In this document: positions 56,721 to 64,000 of the stretch, piece after piece | How the letters are laid out: every line of letters begins with the position of its first letter | How positions within the stretch are numbered: position 1 is the stretch's first letter | Assembly: GCF_003574425.1 (NCBI RefSeq) | Contig: NZ_QLIU01000030.1 | Coordinates: 35,347 to 99,346, forward strand | DNA: 64,000 bases | Source: Cysteiniphilum halobium | GTDB lineage: Bacteria; Pseudomonadota; Gammaproteobacteria; Francisellales; Francisellaceae | Direction of reading: 5' to 3' | Position numbers and translations under genes: made by a program | The notes under the pieces: model-generated | Told to the model about the DNA's origin: nothing | The model's database searches: none | Seen by the model: the letters and a program-made list of their open reading frames with translations, nothing else

Positions 56721-57764
56721 TTAGACACCACGTTGCAACTTTTGACTAAACAATAAATAAACAAAATAAGGTGCACCAATTAATGCTGTCATTAAACCTA
56801 TTGGTAATTCAGCAGGTGACAACACCACTCTTGCAACAACATCAGCAACAGTCAGTAATAACCCGCCAAAGATACATGAGAAAAACAATAAATGACGATG
56901 CTCATTGCCTATGAGAAAACGTATGATATGTGGCACAACCAATCCAATAAAAGCAACAGGACCAGCAACCGCGGTACTGGCGCCAACAAGTAACGCAATG
57001 GCAATAATGCTTTTTAATTTTTGGCGATGAATATTAACACCAAGCATCCGCGCATACTGCTCACCTGCAATCATCGCATTCAGATATTTTGCGGTATTGA
57101 TCAATAATACAAATGCTATGACAATGCATGGTAATAGAAACAGTACCTGGCCCCAGGTGATATTAGCAAAACTGCCCATACTCCAAAAAGTAATACTTCT
57201 TAAAATACTGTCGTTAGATAGATACGTCATCACACCAATCAACGCACCACACAATGCATTAATCGCGACTCCTGCTAACACCAAAATACCTAAATTACTG
57301 CGCCCCTTGGTAATCGATAATAAATAAGTCAAAAAGGTGATCACTAAGCTTCCAATAAATGCACTTATACCTAATCCCCAAGTCATTAAAAAACTCGTTT
57401 GTACTAGGCTTGTACTTAATAGCAAAAACAAAATAGCAAAGAGTGACGCGCCACTGGTCATACCCAACAGTGCTGGATCTGCTAAAGGATTACGAAAAAG
57501 CCCCTGCATCACAACACCAGCAACACCAAGTGCGCTACCAACAACAACAGTTGCAATCAAACGCGGCAGCCTTAATTCCAATGCCACTTTTTGCATAAAG
57601 CTGCCGTCAATAAATAATTGTGAGAACTGTAAATTCAATGCACCAAACAAAAGTGATAACAAACAAGCAGCGATCAACAAAACAATAAATACACAAAACC
57701 AAAAACAATACTTCTGTCGTTGTAAGGTAAATAAGGATTTAGCAGTTATATTATGTATTTGCAT
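56721..57764 (-). CDS. hmuU: Heme ABC transporter permease (FecCD family)
   Basis: 347 residues, about ten hydrophobic segments. LRLPRLIATVVVGSALGVAG followed by VVMQGLFRNPLADPALLGMT and then GPVAFIGLVVPHIIRFLIGN, HRHLLFFSCIFGGLLL are the signature regions of BtuC/FecCD/HmuU permeases. Family members move heme, siderophores or cobalamin; the neighbouring heme receptor and HutZ argue for heme. A family 2 palindrome lies in the 138-base gap to hmuT. Confidence 0.87.
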   Translation of the reverse strand: MQIHNITAKSLFTLQRQKYCFWFCVFIVLLIAACLLSLLFGALNLQFSQLFIDGSFMQKVALELRLPRLIATVVVGSALGVAGVVMQGLFRNPLADPALLGMTSGASLFAILFLLLSTSLVQTSFLMTWGLGISAFIGSLVITFLTYLLSITKGRSNLGILVLAGVAINALCGALIGVMTYLSNDSILRSITFWSMGSFANITWGQVLFLLPCIVIAFVLLINTAKYLNAMIAGEQYARMLGVNIHRQKLKSIIAIALLVGASTAVAGPVAFIGLVVPHIIRFLIGNEHRHLLFFSCIFGGLLLTVADVVARVVLSPAELPIGLMTALIGAPYFVYLLFSQKLQRGV

Positions 57765-57812
57765 TTTTGTTCTCTTTTCTTAGCTATAAACCTTACACTA
57801 TGTAAGCGTTGG

Positions 57813-57861
57813 CTGAGCATAAGTCGAAGTCTTTTTTAGATTACCCTTCGACTTCGCTCAG
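57813..57861. repeat. Dispersed palindromic repeat, family 2, copy 1
   Basis: CTGAGCATAAGTCGAAG and CTTCGACTTCGCTCAG form an imperfect ~16-bp stem around a T-rich loop, between hmuT and hmuU inside the operon. Related to 61612-61677. Confidence 0.7.
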
Positions 57862-57902
57862 GGTATGATCAGCACTATTTAGCGAGTGTCTATTTCATTT
57901 TT

Positions 57903-58775
57903 TTATAAATAAACCTTCTGCGCTAACATTAATTCAGTTTGTCCAAACTCAGCACCAAAATTATCAATGCGTGATGCATCAATCGTCACAATTTTAGTTT
58001 GGTATTTTTCATGCAGATAGTTTAGAACTTCAGGATAAGGCTTGGCCATGTTTGCCGAAGCCTGTGCAATAACAATCACTTGAGGCTTTAAACTCATCAA
58101 GCCTTCTTTTGACAATGGGCGCATACCACTAAACGACAAAATATTGTGTGCTTTAATTAACTGTAACCAACGGCCTGATTGCGTATCCTTGCCAAGCATA
58201 TAAGCACCACTGGCAGCAATTTGTAACAGCATAAGCACTTGTTTTGGTTTACCATTACTACTGCTAGAGTATGCATTTATAATCTTATTGGTTTGTTTAG
58301 TTTGCTCTTGAAGCTTATTGATTAATCGTTGTCCCTCTTTTTGCTTATTTAGCTTATTGGCAATCTCTTGAATATTTTTTTCAACATCATTTAAGCTTTT
58401 TACTTCAGTCAATAGTAACGTTTGCACATTAAATGCTTTTAAACGTGTTAACACAGACAAAGGTGAAATAGAAGCATCCGCAATCACAATATTTGGCTTA
58501 ACACTTAATAAGCTTTCAATCGTCAATGCACGCATATAACCAACATCTTTCATTTTTTTTGAGTTTTTTACTTCTTTGATTTCTTTTGTTTTATTACCTT
58601 GTCTTTTTTCTAATAACTTCACACTTTCGCTGTCGCTTGCCATCACATTAACACCTAGCGCACTAACAATTGAGCTTGAGCTTGGCCCAAGTGTGACCAC
58701 CGTCTGTGCAATAGATATCGTCATATACCCCATTAAAATCGCTATTAAGATGATGTACATAATAATTTTACGCAC
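57903..58775 (-). CDS. hmuT: Periplasmic heme-binding protein
   Basis: 290 residues. Signal sequence (VRKIIMYIILIAILMGYMTI) then VVTLGPSSSSIVSALG, DVGYMRALTIESLLSVKPNI and the class III binding-protein fold; SGMRPLSKEGLMSLKPQVIV is typical of HmuT. The start is GTG at 58775 with AGGAG 7 bases before it; longer frames overlap tonB further and lack a site. It overlaps the tonB stop by 8 bases. The C-terminus ends at QTELMLAQKVYL, a normal length. Delivers heme from the receptor to HmuUV. Confidence 0.83.
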   Translation of the reverse strand: MRKIIMYIILIAILMGYMTISIAQTVVTLGPSSSSIVSALGVNVMASDSESVKLLEKRQGNKTKEIKEVKNSKKMKDVGYMRALTIESLLSVKPNIVIADASISPLSVLTRLKAFNVQTLLLTEVKSLNDVEKNIQEIANKLNKQKEGQRLINKLQEQTKQTNKIINAYSSSSNGKPKQVLMLLQIAASGAYMLGKDTQSGRWLQLIKAHNILSFSGMRPLSKEGLMSLKPQVIVIAQASANMAKPYPEVLNYLHEKYQTKIVTIDASRIDNFGAEFGQTELMLAQKVYL

Positions 58776-59451
58776 TTTTTTGCTCCTGTAAGTTAAATGA
58801 AACAATTTTTATAACGGTTGCCGATACTGGCGTTTTACCACTTTGTGCGGGCTTAAAGTGCAACTTCTTAAACCAGATGATCGCCGCTTGATCTAACACA
58901 CTAAAGCCGCTAGATTGAATGATTTGCACATTAGCAACTTGCCCTTTGGCATCAATAACCGCCTTGATTTTGACCTTTCCTTCTTCATTATTTTTAATCG
59001 CAGTGTTAGGATAATTTAATTTAGGTGGTATAAAGCTTAACTTTGGCGCTTGTGTGATCTTGGTGACTGCTTGATGTTTTTTAATATTTTGTTTTAGTAT
59101 TTCTTTTGTTTTTTTTATTTCTTTAACTTCTTGTACTTTTTTCACTTCTTTTGTCTGGGGCTTTACGATATCCTTGTGCACTTTAACTGCCTTAGAAACC
59201 TCTTGCGGTTTTTTCTCTATAGCAACATTAGCTGTTTTTAAAGGTTTGGCAACAGGTGTAGTACTTGCAGTCGTTGTTGTTTCTGTTAACTGTAAAGCCT
59301 GCATTAAAGACTCGACCGTCTGCACTTTTAAATCCGTTTGCCCCAAATGCCACGTTGTTTTTGATGTACTGTTTAATGTTGCCCAAATTGAAAAATTAAT
59401 CGCAATAGACCCCGTAATGGCAATGGCAATTTTGAACACTCTAAGCAACAT
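58768..59451 (-). CDS. tonB: TonB energy transducer
   Basis: 227 residues. One N-terminal membrane segment (VFKIAIAITGSIAINFSIWA), a periplasmic spacer that is Lys/Glu/Thr rich (KEVKKVQEVKEIKKTKEIL) where most TonB have Pro-rich repeats, and the C-terminal domain LNYPNTAIKNNEEGKVKIKA...IIQSSGFSVLDQAAI...FKPA. Couples the ExbBD proton motor to the receptor gene immediately upstream (10 bases), so it is probably dedicated to heme. Confidence 0.85.
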   Translation of the reverse strand: MLLRVFKIAIAITGSIAINFSIWATLNSTSKTTWHLGQTDLKVQTVESLMQALQLTETTTTASTTPVAKPLKTANVAIEKKPQEVSKAVKVHKDIVKPQTKEVKKVQEVKEIKKTKEILKQNIKKHQAVTKITQAPKLSFIPPKLNYPNTAIKNNEEGKVKIKAVIDAKGQVANVQIIQSSGFSVLDQAAIIWFKKLHFKPAQSGKTPVSATVIKIVSFNLQEQKSA

Positions 59452-59461
59452 TAAATCTCAC

Positions 59462-61546
59462 CTAAAAACGATAGTTAAGCTGTAAATAAATGCTTCTACC
59501 CATAGCTGGTACTAAAATACTGCCATCATAATTCTGATAATATTGATCAAACAAATTATCAACACCAGCACTTATAGCAAAGCCTTTGATAAAATTAGGT
59601 TGCCATTGATAAGCCAGACTCAAAAGTGCGTAACCTGGAACCTTTGGCGTATTATTTGGCACATGATTTTGTGCAAGCGCATAATTAAATCTGGTTTGTA
59701 CCGTACTATCAATAGCTCTAATCGGCACAGCTAATGCAACCATCCCTTTGGCTCTAGGGATAGGTAAGGCGCTACCTGCAGGAATGGTATTGCCATTTTC
59801 ATTACGATATGCCGATTTTGTTTTTCCACGCGTATAGGTAAAGTTCGTCATCACTTCAAACCAATGGTTTTGGTACTCAGCAGAGACGTTATAACCGTAT
59901 AACTGCGCTTTGGAAATATTAATATTTTGGTTTACTGCAGTATAAAATGGCGGTCCATCATTTCCTATATTACTATTTAAAATGAAATCATCTACATCAT
60001 TTAAGAAAATATTCCCTGCAACACGCATTTTTTGTTTATATGCCAAACCTTGCGTATAAACAAAACCTATTGTTTTATTATGCCCTCTTTCAGGTCTAAG
60101 ACTTGGGTTTGGAATAAATCGTAAGAATACATAACCCGAGTTGGGATGCACGCCACCTAAGTACAGATCCTGTAATGATGGAATGCGATAACCTTCGGTA
60201 TAACCTACATAAACTTTTAATGGATCAACCACCTTATAGCTAATACTTGCCTGTTTGGTAAAGAACGTGTCATTATTATGCATATTGCCACTTGTACTTC
60301 GATAACCATTAAAGCGCCCACCAATAGTTACATTTAGTTTTGGGATAATATCCCAGCTGTCTTGTAAAAATGCACTATACAACTGTTGGTTTGCTGTAGG
60401 GAAATTGGAACTTGTTTTGCTGCTATAACCATCATAACCATTGATATAGCTATACTCAGCACCATAATATAGGCGTTGCTTATAAACGGTAGTGACATTC
60501 GATAACTGCATACCTGTAGTGTTGACATGTACATCTTGTGGTAAAGCAAAGCCGCCGCCATTAGTTGTTGGCGATGAACCTAAATGATTCTCGTTGTAAT
60601 ATAGCTTTGCTTTGACATCAACATAAGGATTATCTGGGTTAAGATGATAATCCAACATGCTTTGTGTTTGGAAGAAATTAAAATTTGAGCTTGGATTCGT
60701 TGAAGAAGTTTCTTTATTTACCGTTGCTGGATAAAGACCAACATTCTGCATCGACAAAAATGATGCTTTTAAAGTTTGTGCTGTTGAAATATTCCAAACG
60801 GTTTTAAGCAAATATTCTAAATTATTACTTGTAGAGTCTGGTAAAGTTTGTCCATTACCTAAGCGGACATTATTACTACGTCCACCAAGCACATCAATCA
60901 AATAGCTAACATCGGCAGTTTTAAAAGCAACCGCAGCATTGGCATCACCACTATAATCGCCTGTTGCCCCACCTAATCCAACTTGTCCGCCGACGATTTT
61001 ATCTTTACCTAAGAAGTCACTAGGATCTAGCGTTTCAAAATTAACAGCACCACCAAGATTTCCATTACCATAGGCAATATTGCTGCCGGATTGACTTGCT
61101 GTGACCTTTTTATACAGAGCTGAGCTTAATAATTGACGCGAGTGATTATGTCCAAATGATGCTAAATTGTTATTAATACCATCAATACCGACAAAAACAC
61201 GATCATCAGACAAACCACCCATGCTAATATCTTGTGCCGTTGGACGATTACCACCAATCATTTGCACACCTGCCATTGCATTGAGTTGCATAGCGGTTGA
61301 TTGTGTTAGATTAGCACCATCACTGCTTTGCACCGAAACATTAGGTAAGGCACTACCCGTTTCGGGTGCCACATTGATCTGATTATCTTTACTTTGTTTT
61401 TTTGGCGTACTTGGTAAGGCTTTCTTAACAGCAACTACCTGAATTTCACCCAAATCCACTGCTTTAGTATTTGCTGATTCCTCACTGGCATACATCGCCT
61501 GATTCACACTTGTTAATACAAGCACACTTAATAATTTTGCCTTCAT
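59462..61546 (-). CDS. hmuR: TonB-dependent heme receptor
   Basis: 694 residues with a signal peptide (MKAKLLSVLVLTSVNQAMYA). Plug domain near 70-170 (AMQLNAMAGVQMIGGNRPTA, GGLSDDRVFVGIDGINNN), then a 22-strand-type barrel ending LQLNYRF with the terminal aromatic. YRIPSLQDLY (about 452), His in GGVHPNS (about 463) and NPSLRPERG (about 477) correspond to the FRAP, His and NPNL elements of heme receptors. GAGAGGG lies upstream of the ATG at 61546; a TTG 18 bases earlier is possible. First gene of the receptor-tonB-hmuTUV unit. Confidence 0.85.
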   Translation of the reverse strand: MKAKLLSVLVLTSVNQAMYASEESANTKAVDLGEIQVVAVKKALPSTPKKQSKDNQINVAPETGSALPNVSVQSSDGANLTQSTAMQLNAMAGVQMIGGNRPTAQDISMGGLSDDRVFVGIDGINNNLASFGHNHSRQLLSSALYKKVTASQSGSNIAYGNGNLGGAVNFETLDPSDFLGKDKIVGGQVGLGGATGDYSGDANAAVAFKTADVSYLIDVLGGRSNNVRLGNGQTLPDSTSNNLEYLLKTVWNISTAQTLKASFLSMQNVGLYPATVNKETSSTNPSSNFNFFQTQSMLDYHLNPDNPYVDVKAKLYYNENHLGSSPTTNGGGFALPQDVHVNTTGMQLSNVTTVYKQRLYYGAEYSYINGYDGYSSKTSSNFPTANQQLYSAFLQDSWDIIPKLNVTIGGRFNGYRSTSGNMHNNDTFFTKQASISYKVVDPLKVYVGYTEGYRIPSLQDLYLGGVHPNSGYVFLRFIPNPSLRPERGHNKTIGFVYTQGLAYKQKMRVAGNIFLNDVDDFILNSNIGNDGPPFYTAVNQNINISKAQLYGYNVSAEYQNHWFEVMTNFTYTRGKTKSAYRNENGNTIPAGSALPIPRAKGMVALAVPIRAIDSTVQTRFNYALAQNHVPNNTPKVPGYALLSLAYQWQPNFIKGFAISAGVDNLFDQYYQNYDGSILVPAMGRSIYLQLNYRF

Positions 61547-61611
61547 TGAAAACACCCTCTCCAAAGTTGTTAATCATGTCTGAACTTTCATCTGAAAGCA
61601 TTCACTGCACC

Positions 61612-61677
61612 CTGAGCGTAAGTCAAAGGGAGCTATTTAAAACATCACACTTACTAAAGGCTTCAACTTACGCTCAG
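61612..61677. repeat. Dispersed palindromic repeat, family 2, copy 2
   Basis: CTGAGCGTAAGT (61612-61623) and ACTTACGCTCAG (61666-61677) are perfect inverse arms upstream of hmuR. Confidence 0.7.
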
Positions 61678-61722
61678 CCAACGCACATCATAATAAGTAA
61701 CAAATGAATAATAAGCGAAGTA

Positions 61723-61774
61723 CCCCTCACCCGCATAGCTTATGCTACGCGACCCCTCCCGCAAGAGGAGAGGT
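61723..61774. repeat. Dispersed palindromic repeat, family 1, copy 3
   Basis: CCCCTCACCCGCATAGCTTATGC...GCAAGAGGAGAGGT, same layout as copies at 23742 and 55846, flanked by AATGAATAATAAG and CTTATTTTTTATTCATT. Lies between exbD and hmuR and separates the two halves of the heme locus. Confidence 0.7.
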
Positions 61775-61806
61775 AAAAAATAGTGCAACTTATTTTTTAT
61801 TCATTA

Positions 61807-62220
61807 CTAACGATTAACTTGTATATTTGCCGCAGTTAACCCCGTTTCTTTTAGCACAGCAAACACCTGTAACATCGTTTGCAACGGAATATTTTTATCT
61901 GCTGCTAAGGTAATTTGTGACATTGATTTTGTATCTTCTTGTGATAATAAATAGCTTTTAAGCGCACCTAGGCTATCAAAATGTTCGCCATTGATTATAT
62001 AATTATCTTTTTTTACATAAAGTGTTGTCTGTACTGCCTTGCTTTGGGTAACACTAGCACCCTTAACATCAGGCAAGGGTAATTTAAGCAAATGCTGAAT
62101 GGGGCCAGCCAACAGTACAAACATAATTAAAAGCACCAACATAAAGTCTAGTAGTGGAATTAAGTTTGGTTCATCCACCTTTAAACTATTATGCTCATGA
62201 TGATTTAAACTACTAATCAT
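61807..62220 (-). CDS. exbD: ExbD proton-motor component
   Basis: 137 residues with a single N-terminal membrane helix containing the essential Asp: NLIPLLDFMLVLLIMFVL. The rest is the periplasmic ExbD/TolR domain (ITLAADKNIPLQTMLQVF). Its ATG overlaps the exbB stop. Works with ExbB to energise TonB. Confidence 0.92.
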   Translation of the reverse strand: MISSLNHHEHNSLKVDEPNLIPLLDFMLVLLIMFVLLAGPIQHLLKLPLPDVKGASVTQSKAVQTTLYVKKDNYIINGEHFDSLGALKSYLLSQEDTKSMSQITLAADKNIPLQTMLQVFAVLKETGLTAANIQVNR

Positions 62221-62906
62221 AATACAGCCTGTGTGCGCAAATTCACCCTATTGGCTTTTTCATTTATTTCTCTCATCTCAGCGATTTCTTTTTGCTCTTT
62301 CTTACGCGCTTTTTGTCGATCTAAGCTTAGCATCAACTGATTTAATGTATCTTCAGCATTGGCTAAATAGCGTTCGCTAAACTGACGAAAACAATAAAAT
62401 GCCAACAAGCTAACCAAAGCCAATATGATACCAAATGCTGTTGCATACATTGCCTCAGATAAGTACATAATCATATTCTGCAGTCCATTACCACTTAATG
62501 ACTCTGCTAATGCGGCAAATGAATGACTCATACTCCAAATCGTACCCAACAGTCCTAGCATCGGTGAGGCAACGGCAAATAAATTAAGCCATATCAAAGG
62601 CCGTTGCATACGCTGGCGTTGTTTGCGCATTAACAAGCAGACTTCACTCTCAGCAATTTCTTTAGGCTCAAGCACTAATGGTGAGATATATTTTAATAAG
62701 GGCTTAGTCAATGTGTTTAATCTTACATTAAGCGTTTTCTTATCATCACGATTAATCGCATGAATTAGACACTCCACCTTGCCTAAATGAAACTTTGGTA
62801 AGCTAATAAAAGTAATTACTCGCTCTATACAAATGGCAACAATCAGAAAGCTCACCGCCAACATTGCATAGCTGACTAAACCAAATTGACTAAAAAAATG
62901 CCCCAT
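62217..62906 (-). CDS. exbB: ExbB proton-motor component (MotA/TolQ/ExbB)
   Basis: 229 residues, three membrane helices. ASPMLGLLGTIWSMSHSFAAL and YLSEAMYATAFGIILALVSL are the conserved TolQ/ExbB channel segments. Starts 6 bases after hutZ and overlaps exbD by 4 bases (ATGA), so hutZ-exbB-exbD is one operon. Confidence 0.92.
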   Translation of the reverse strand: MGHFFSQFGLVSYAMLAVSFLIVAICIERVITFISLPKFHLGKVECLIHAINRDDKKTLNVRLNTLTKPLLKYISPLVLEPKEIAESEVCLLMRKQRQRMQRPLIWLNLFAVASPMLGLLGTIWSMSHSFAALAESLSGNGLQNMIMYLSEAMYATAFGIILALVSLLAFYCFRQFSERYLANAEDTLNQLMLSLDRQKARKKEQKEIAEMREINEKANRVNLRTQAVL

Positions 62907-62911
62907 AATAC

Positions 62912-63676
62912 CTAAACTGCCTTTTCCATTAATGCTTCTTCATTACTGGCAATTTGCTGTCTTGCTTTTTTCGACATTGCCGCAAGTACAGCTCTTAACA
63001 TCGAAAGATTTGTCACATCATGATCAAATGGAATGTAGTAGTTTTTATATTTATGTTGCAACCACATCCCTTCCTGATCAAAATAAACCATTTCAAGTGT
63101 ACTGTCTTTTGCTAATGTAATACCAGCGCATTGACAATAAAGTGCTAATGCATCTTTATGGTCTTCATTCATGTGCTTTATAGCACCATTGATTTCTTCA
63201 TCTTTAAATGCTTGCTCAATGCAGAAACTTTCTTTATTTACCCAGTTAATATCACCAAATCCACCGATAAAGCGTACTTTCTCAATCTGTAATTTATAAA
63301 AATGAAAGTCGTGCATTGTATCCTGATAGTCTTTTGACTCTGGAAAAAAACGTGTGTAAATACTTGCAGCCTTTTCTTCATCTGCCAAACGATTTAATCG
63401 CCCTAAAATTGTTACGCGCCCAGCCTGTTGAATATCTTCTTTTTCATCTTCAACAATCGTTAATGATACTTTGTCATCTTTAGCAATATTACGTGTATGC
63501 TGCGCAAGTTTACTGATATAAACAAGTATCGCACCATCTGTGTCAAACGCATATGCCACCAATGATCCAAAAGGATAACCAGGCATTGCCACAGATTGTG
63601 TTGCCAATACGCCATACGATTTTTGCTTGGTTAATTGTCTTGCTCTTAGTGCCGTGTTAATTTGATTCGTTTCCAT
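62912..63676 (-). CDS. hutZ: HugZ/HutZ heme-utilisation protein
   Basis: 254 residues. N-terminal split-barrel flavin-binding-like domain (LRARQLTKQKSYGVLATQSV, YPFGSLVAYAFDTDGAIL, LAQHTRNIAKDDKVSL, GRVTILGRL) and a C-terminal domain with AIKHMNEDHKDALALYC, where the His (about 168) corresponds to the heme ligand of HutZ. Family members bind and degrade heme. The open frame begins with TTG at 63682, but ATG at 63676 has GGGGG 7 bases upstream. First gene of the operon under two Fur-box matches. Confidence 0.88.
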   Translation of the reverse strand: METNQINTALRARQLTKQKSYGVLATQSVAMPGYPFGSLVAYAFDTDGAILVYISKLAQHTRNIAKDDKVSLTIVEDEKEDIQQAGRVTILGRLNRLADEEKAASIYTRFFPESKDYQDTMHDFHFYKLQIEKVRFIGGFGDINWVNKESFCIEQAFKDEEINGAIKHMNEDHKDALALYCQCAGITLAKDSTLEMVYFDQEGMWLQHKYKNYYIPFDHDVTNLSMLRAVLAAMSKKARQQIASNEEALMEKAV

Positions 63677-63692
63677 TATCAACCCCCATTAA

Positions 63693-63711
63693 GTTAATGA
63701 TAATTATTGTC
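63693..63711. promoter_or_regulatory. Fur box 1 upstream of hutZ
   Basis: GTTAATGATAATTATTGTC matches 16 of 19 positions of the Fur consensus GATAATGATAATCATTATC and lies 17 bases upstream of the hutZ ATG. Confidence 0.8.
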
Positions 63712-63726
63712 ATTTGCAACAATAAA

Positions 63727-63745
63727 GGTAATGATAACTACTATC
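63727..63745. promoter_or_regulatory. Fur box 2 upstream of hutZ
   Basis: GGTAATGATAACTACTATC matches 15 of 19 consensus positions, 34 bases from box 1 start to start. Confidence 0.65.
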
Positions 63746-64000
63746 AAATATAAGTCAATGATAAAAAAGCAAATTTTTTATATACCCCTCACAAATTATT
63801 TTGTGGTGTTTAATGTCGAAGGAGTTTTTGATAATTGTTGGACAATTGGATTGCAGGTAATAGCTGCCCTCAACAGAGTCTTTGGGCGCTTATTTACTAA
63901 AACAATGAAACTATTCATTGTTTCTTAACGCATTCGCTATTAGCAAAATCCAATTACCTAATGGCAAAAATACTAAAATGATCTCTGTACACGAAGAAAA
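63746..64000. other. Right-edge region with repeat fragments
   Basis: No convincing gene. ATTTTGTGGTGTTTAATGTC at 63797 resembles the centre of the 26175-26239 inverted repeat (only transitions differ). TTTCTTAACGCATTCGCTAT at 63921 matches 36589. Both suggest remnants of dispersed elements. The region is cut by the window end. Confidence 0.45.

Noticed and set aside
55937..58775. Cobalamin (BtuCDF) importer
   Set aside because: Folds are the same, but the adjacent heme receptor motifs, HutZ and Fur boxes favour heme.
63707..63928. Open frame of 73 codons on the + strand upstream of hutZ
   Set aside because: It begins in the Fur-box promoter and overlaps repeat remnants; no domain or good ribosome site.

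Overview
The window is an AT-rich chromosomal segment from a gammaproteobacterium. The core genes (class II ribonucleotide reductase, FtsZ, SecB, Mfd, GlyS, TopA, TrxA-Rho, GshA, NadA/C/E/K), the low GC and the mixture of free-living metabolism with Rhs-type and host-facing genes fit a Francisellales-like lineage (Fastidiosibacteraceae such as Cysteiniphilum or Fangia). That placement is inference from gene content and protein style, not from a marker search. No rRNA, tRNA or CRISPR array was found.

Layout. 1-500: decayed IS transposase. 0.5-3.6 kb: RecB-type nuclease and UspA. 3.8-13 kb: a plant AAE17/18-like acyl-CoA synthetase, an FtsZ lacking the usual C-terminal peptide, a PhaR-type regulator, an AEC transporter, a nucleoside phosphorylase-esterase fusion and NrdJ. 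13-20 kb: nadK, secB, a large unknown protein, nadA-nadC and an SDR. 20-27 kb: mfd, glyS without glyQ, several palindromic repeats and a secreted sphingomyelinase-like phosphodiesterase. 27-28.4 kb: relics of a type I restriction system around an intact small ORF. 28.5-36.4 kb: lytic transglycosylase, orphan histidine kinase and a two-gene PTS (EIIA-HPr-EI plus EIIC-EIIB-EIIB).

36.4-40.4 kb is the most unusual accessory block. Two short secreted Rhs-core genes share an almost identical ~245-residue front half and carry unrelated C-terminal tips. An AGAGGAC heptanucleotide repeat in the coding sequence differs by one unit between the copies, so one copy is in frame and the other is frameshifted, as in a contingency locus. 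The block lies between two inverted ~120-bp repeats, one of which supplies the nadE stop codon.

40.4-55.7 kb: nadE, an ABC-2 exporter, an MFS transporter, a LysR regulator, a 1112-residue fusion of 2-oxoacid dehydrogenase E1alpha, E1beta, a lipoyl domain and a KAS III ketosynthase, then topA, trxA-rho and gshA.

55.9-63.7 kb is a complete heme acquisition system on the minus strand: hutZ-exbB-exbD, then TonB-dependent heme receptor, tonB, hmuT, hmuU and hmuV. Two Fur-box matches lie upstream of hutZ. It would carry heme across the outer membrane (receptor, TonB, ExbBD), periplasm (HmuT) and inner membrane (HmuUV) to HutZ. Palindromic repeats sit at both internal gaps of the locus.
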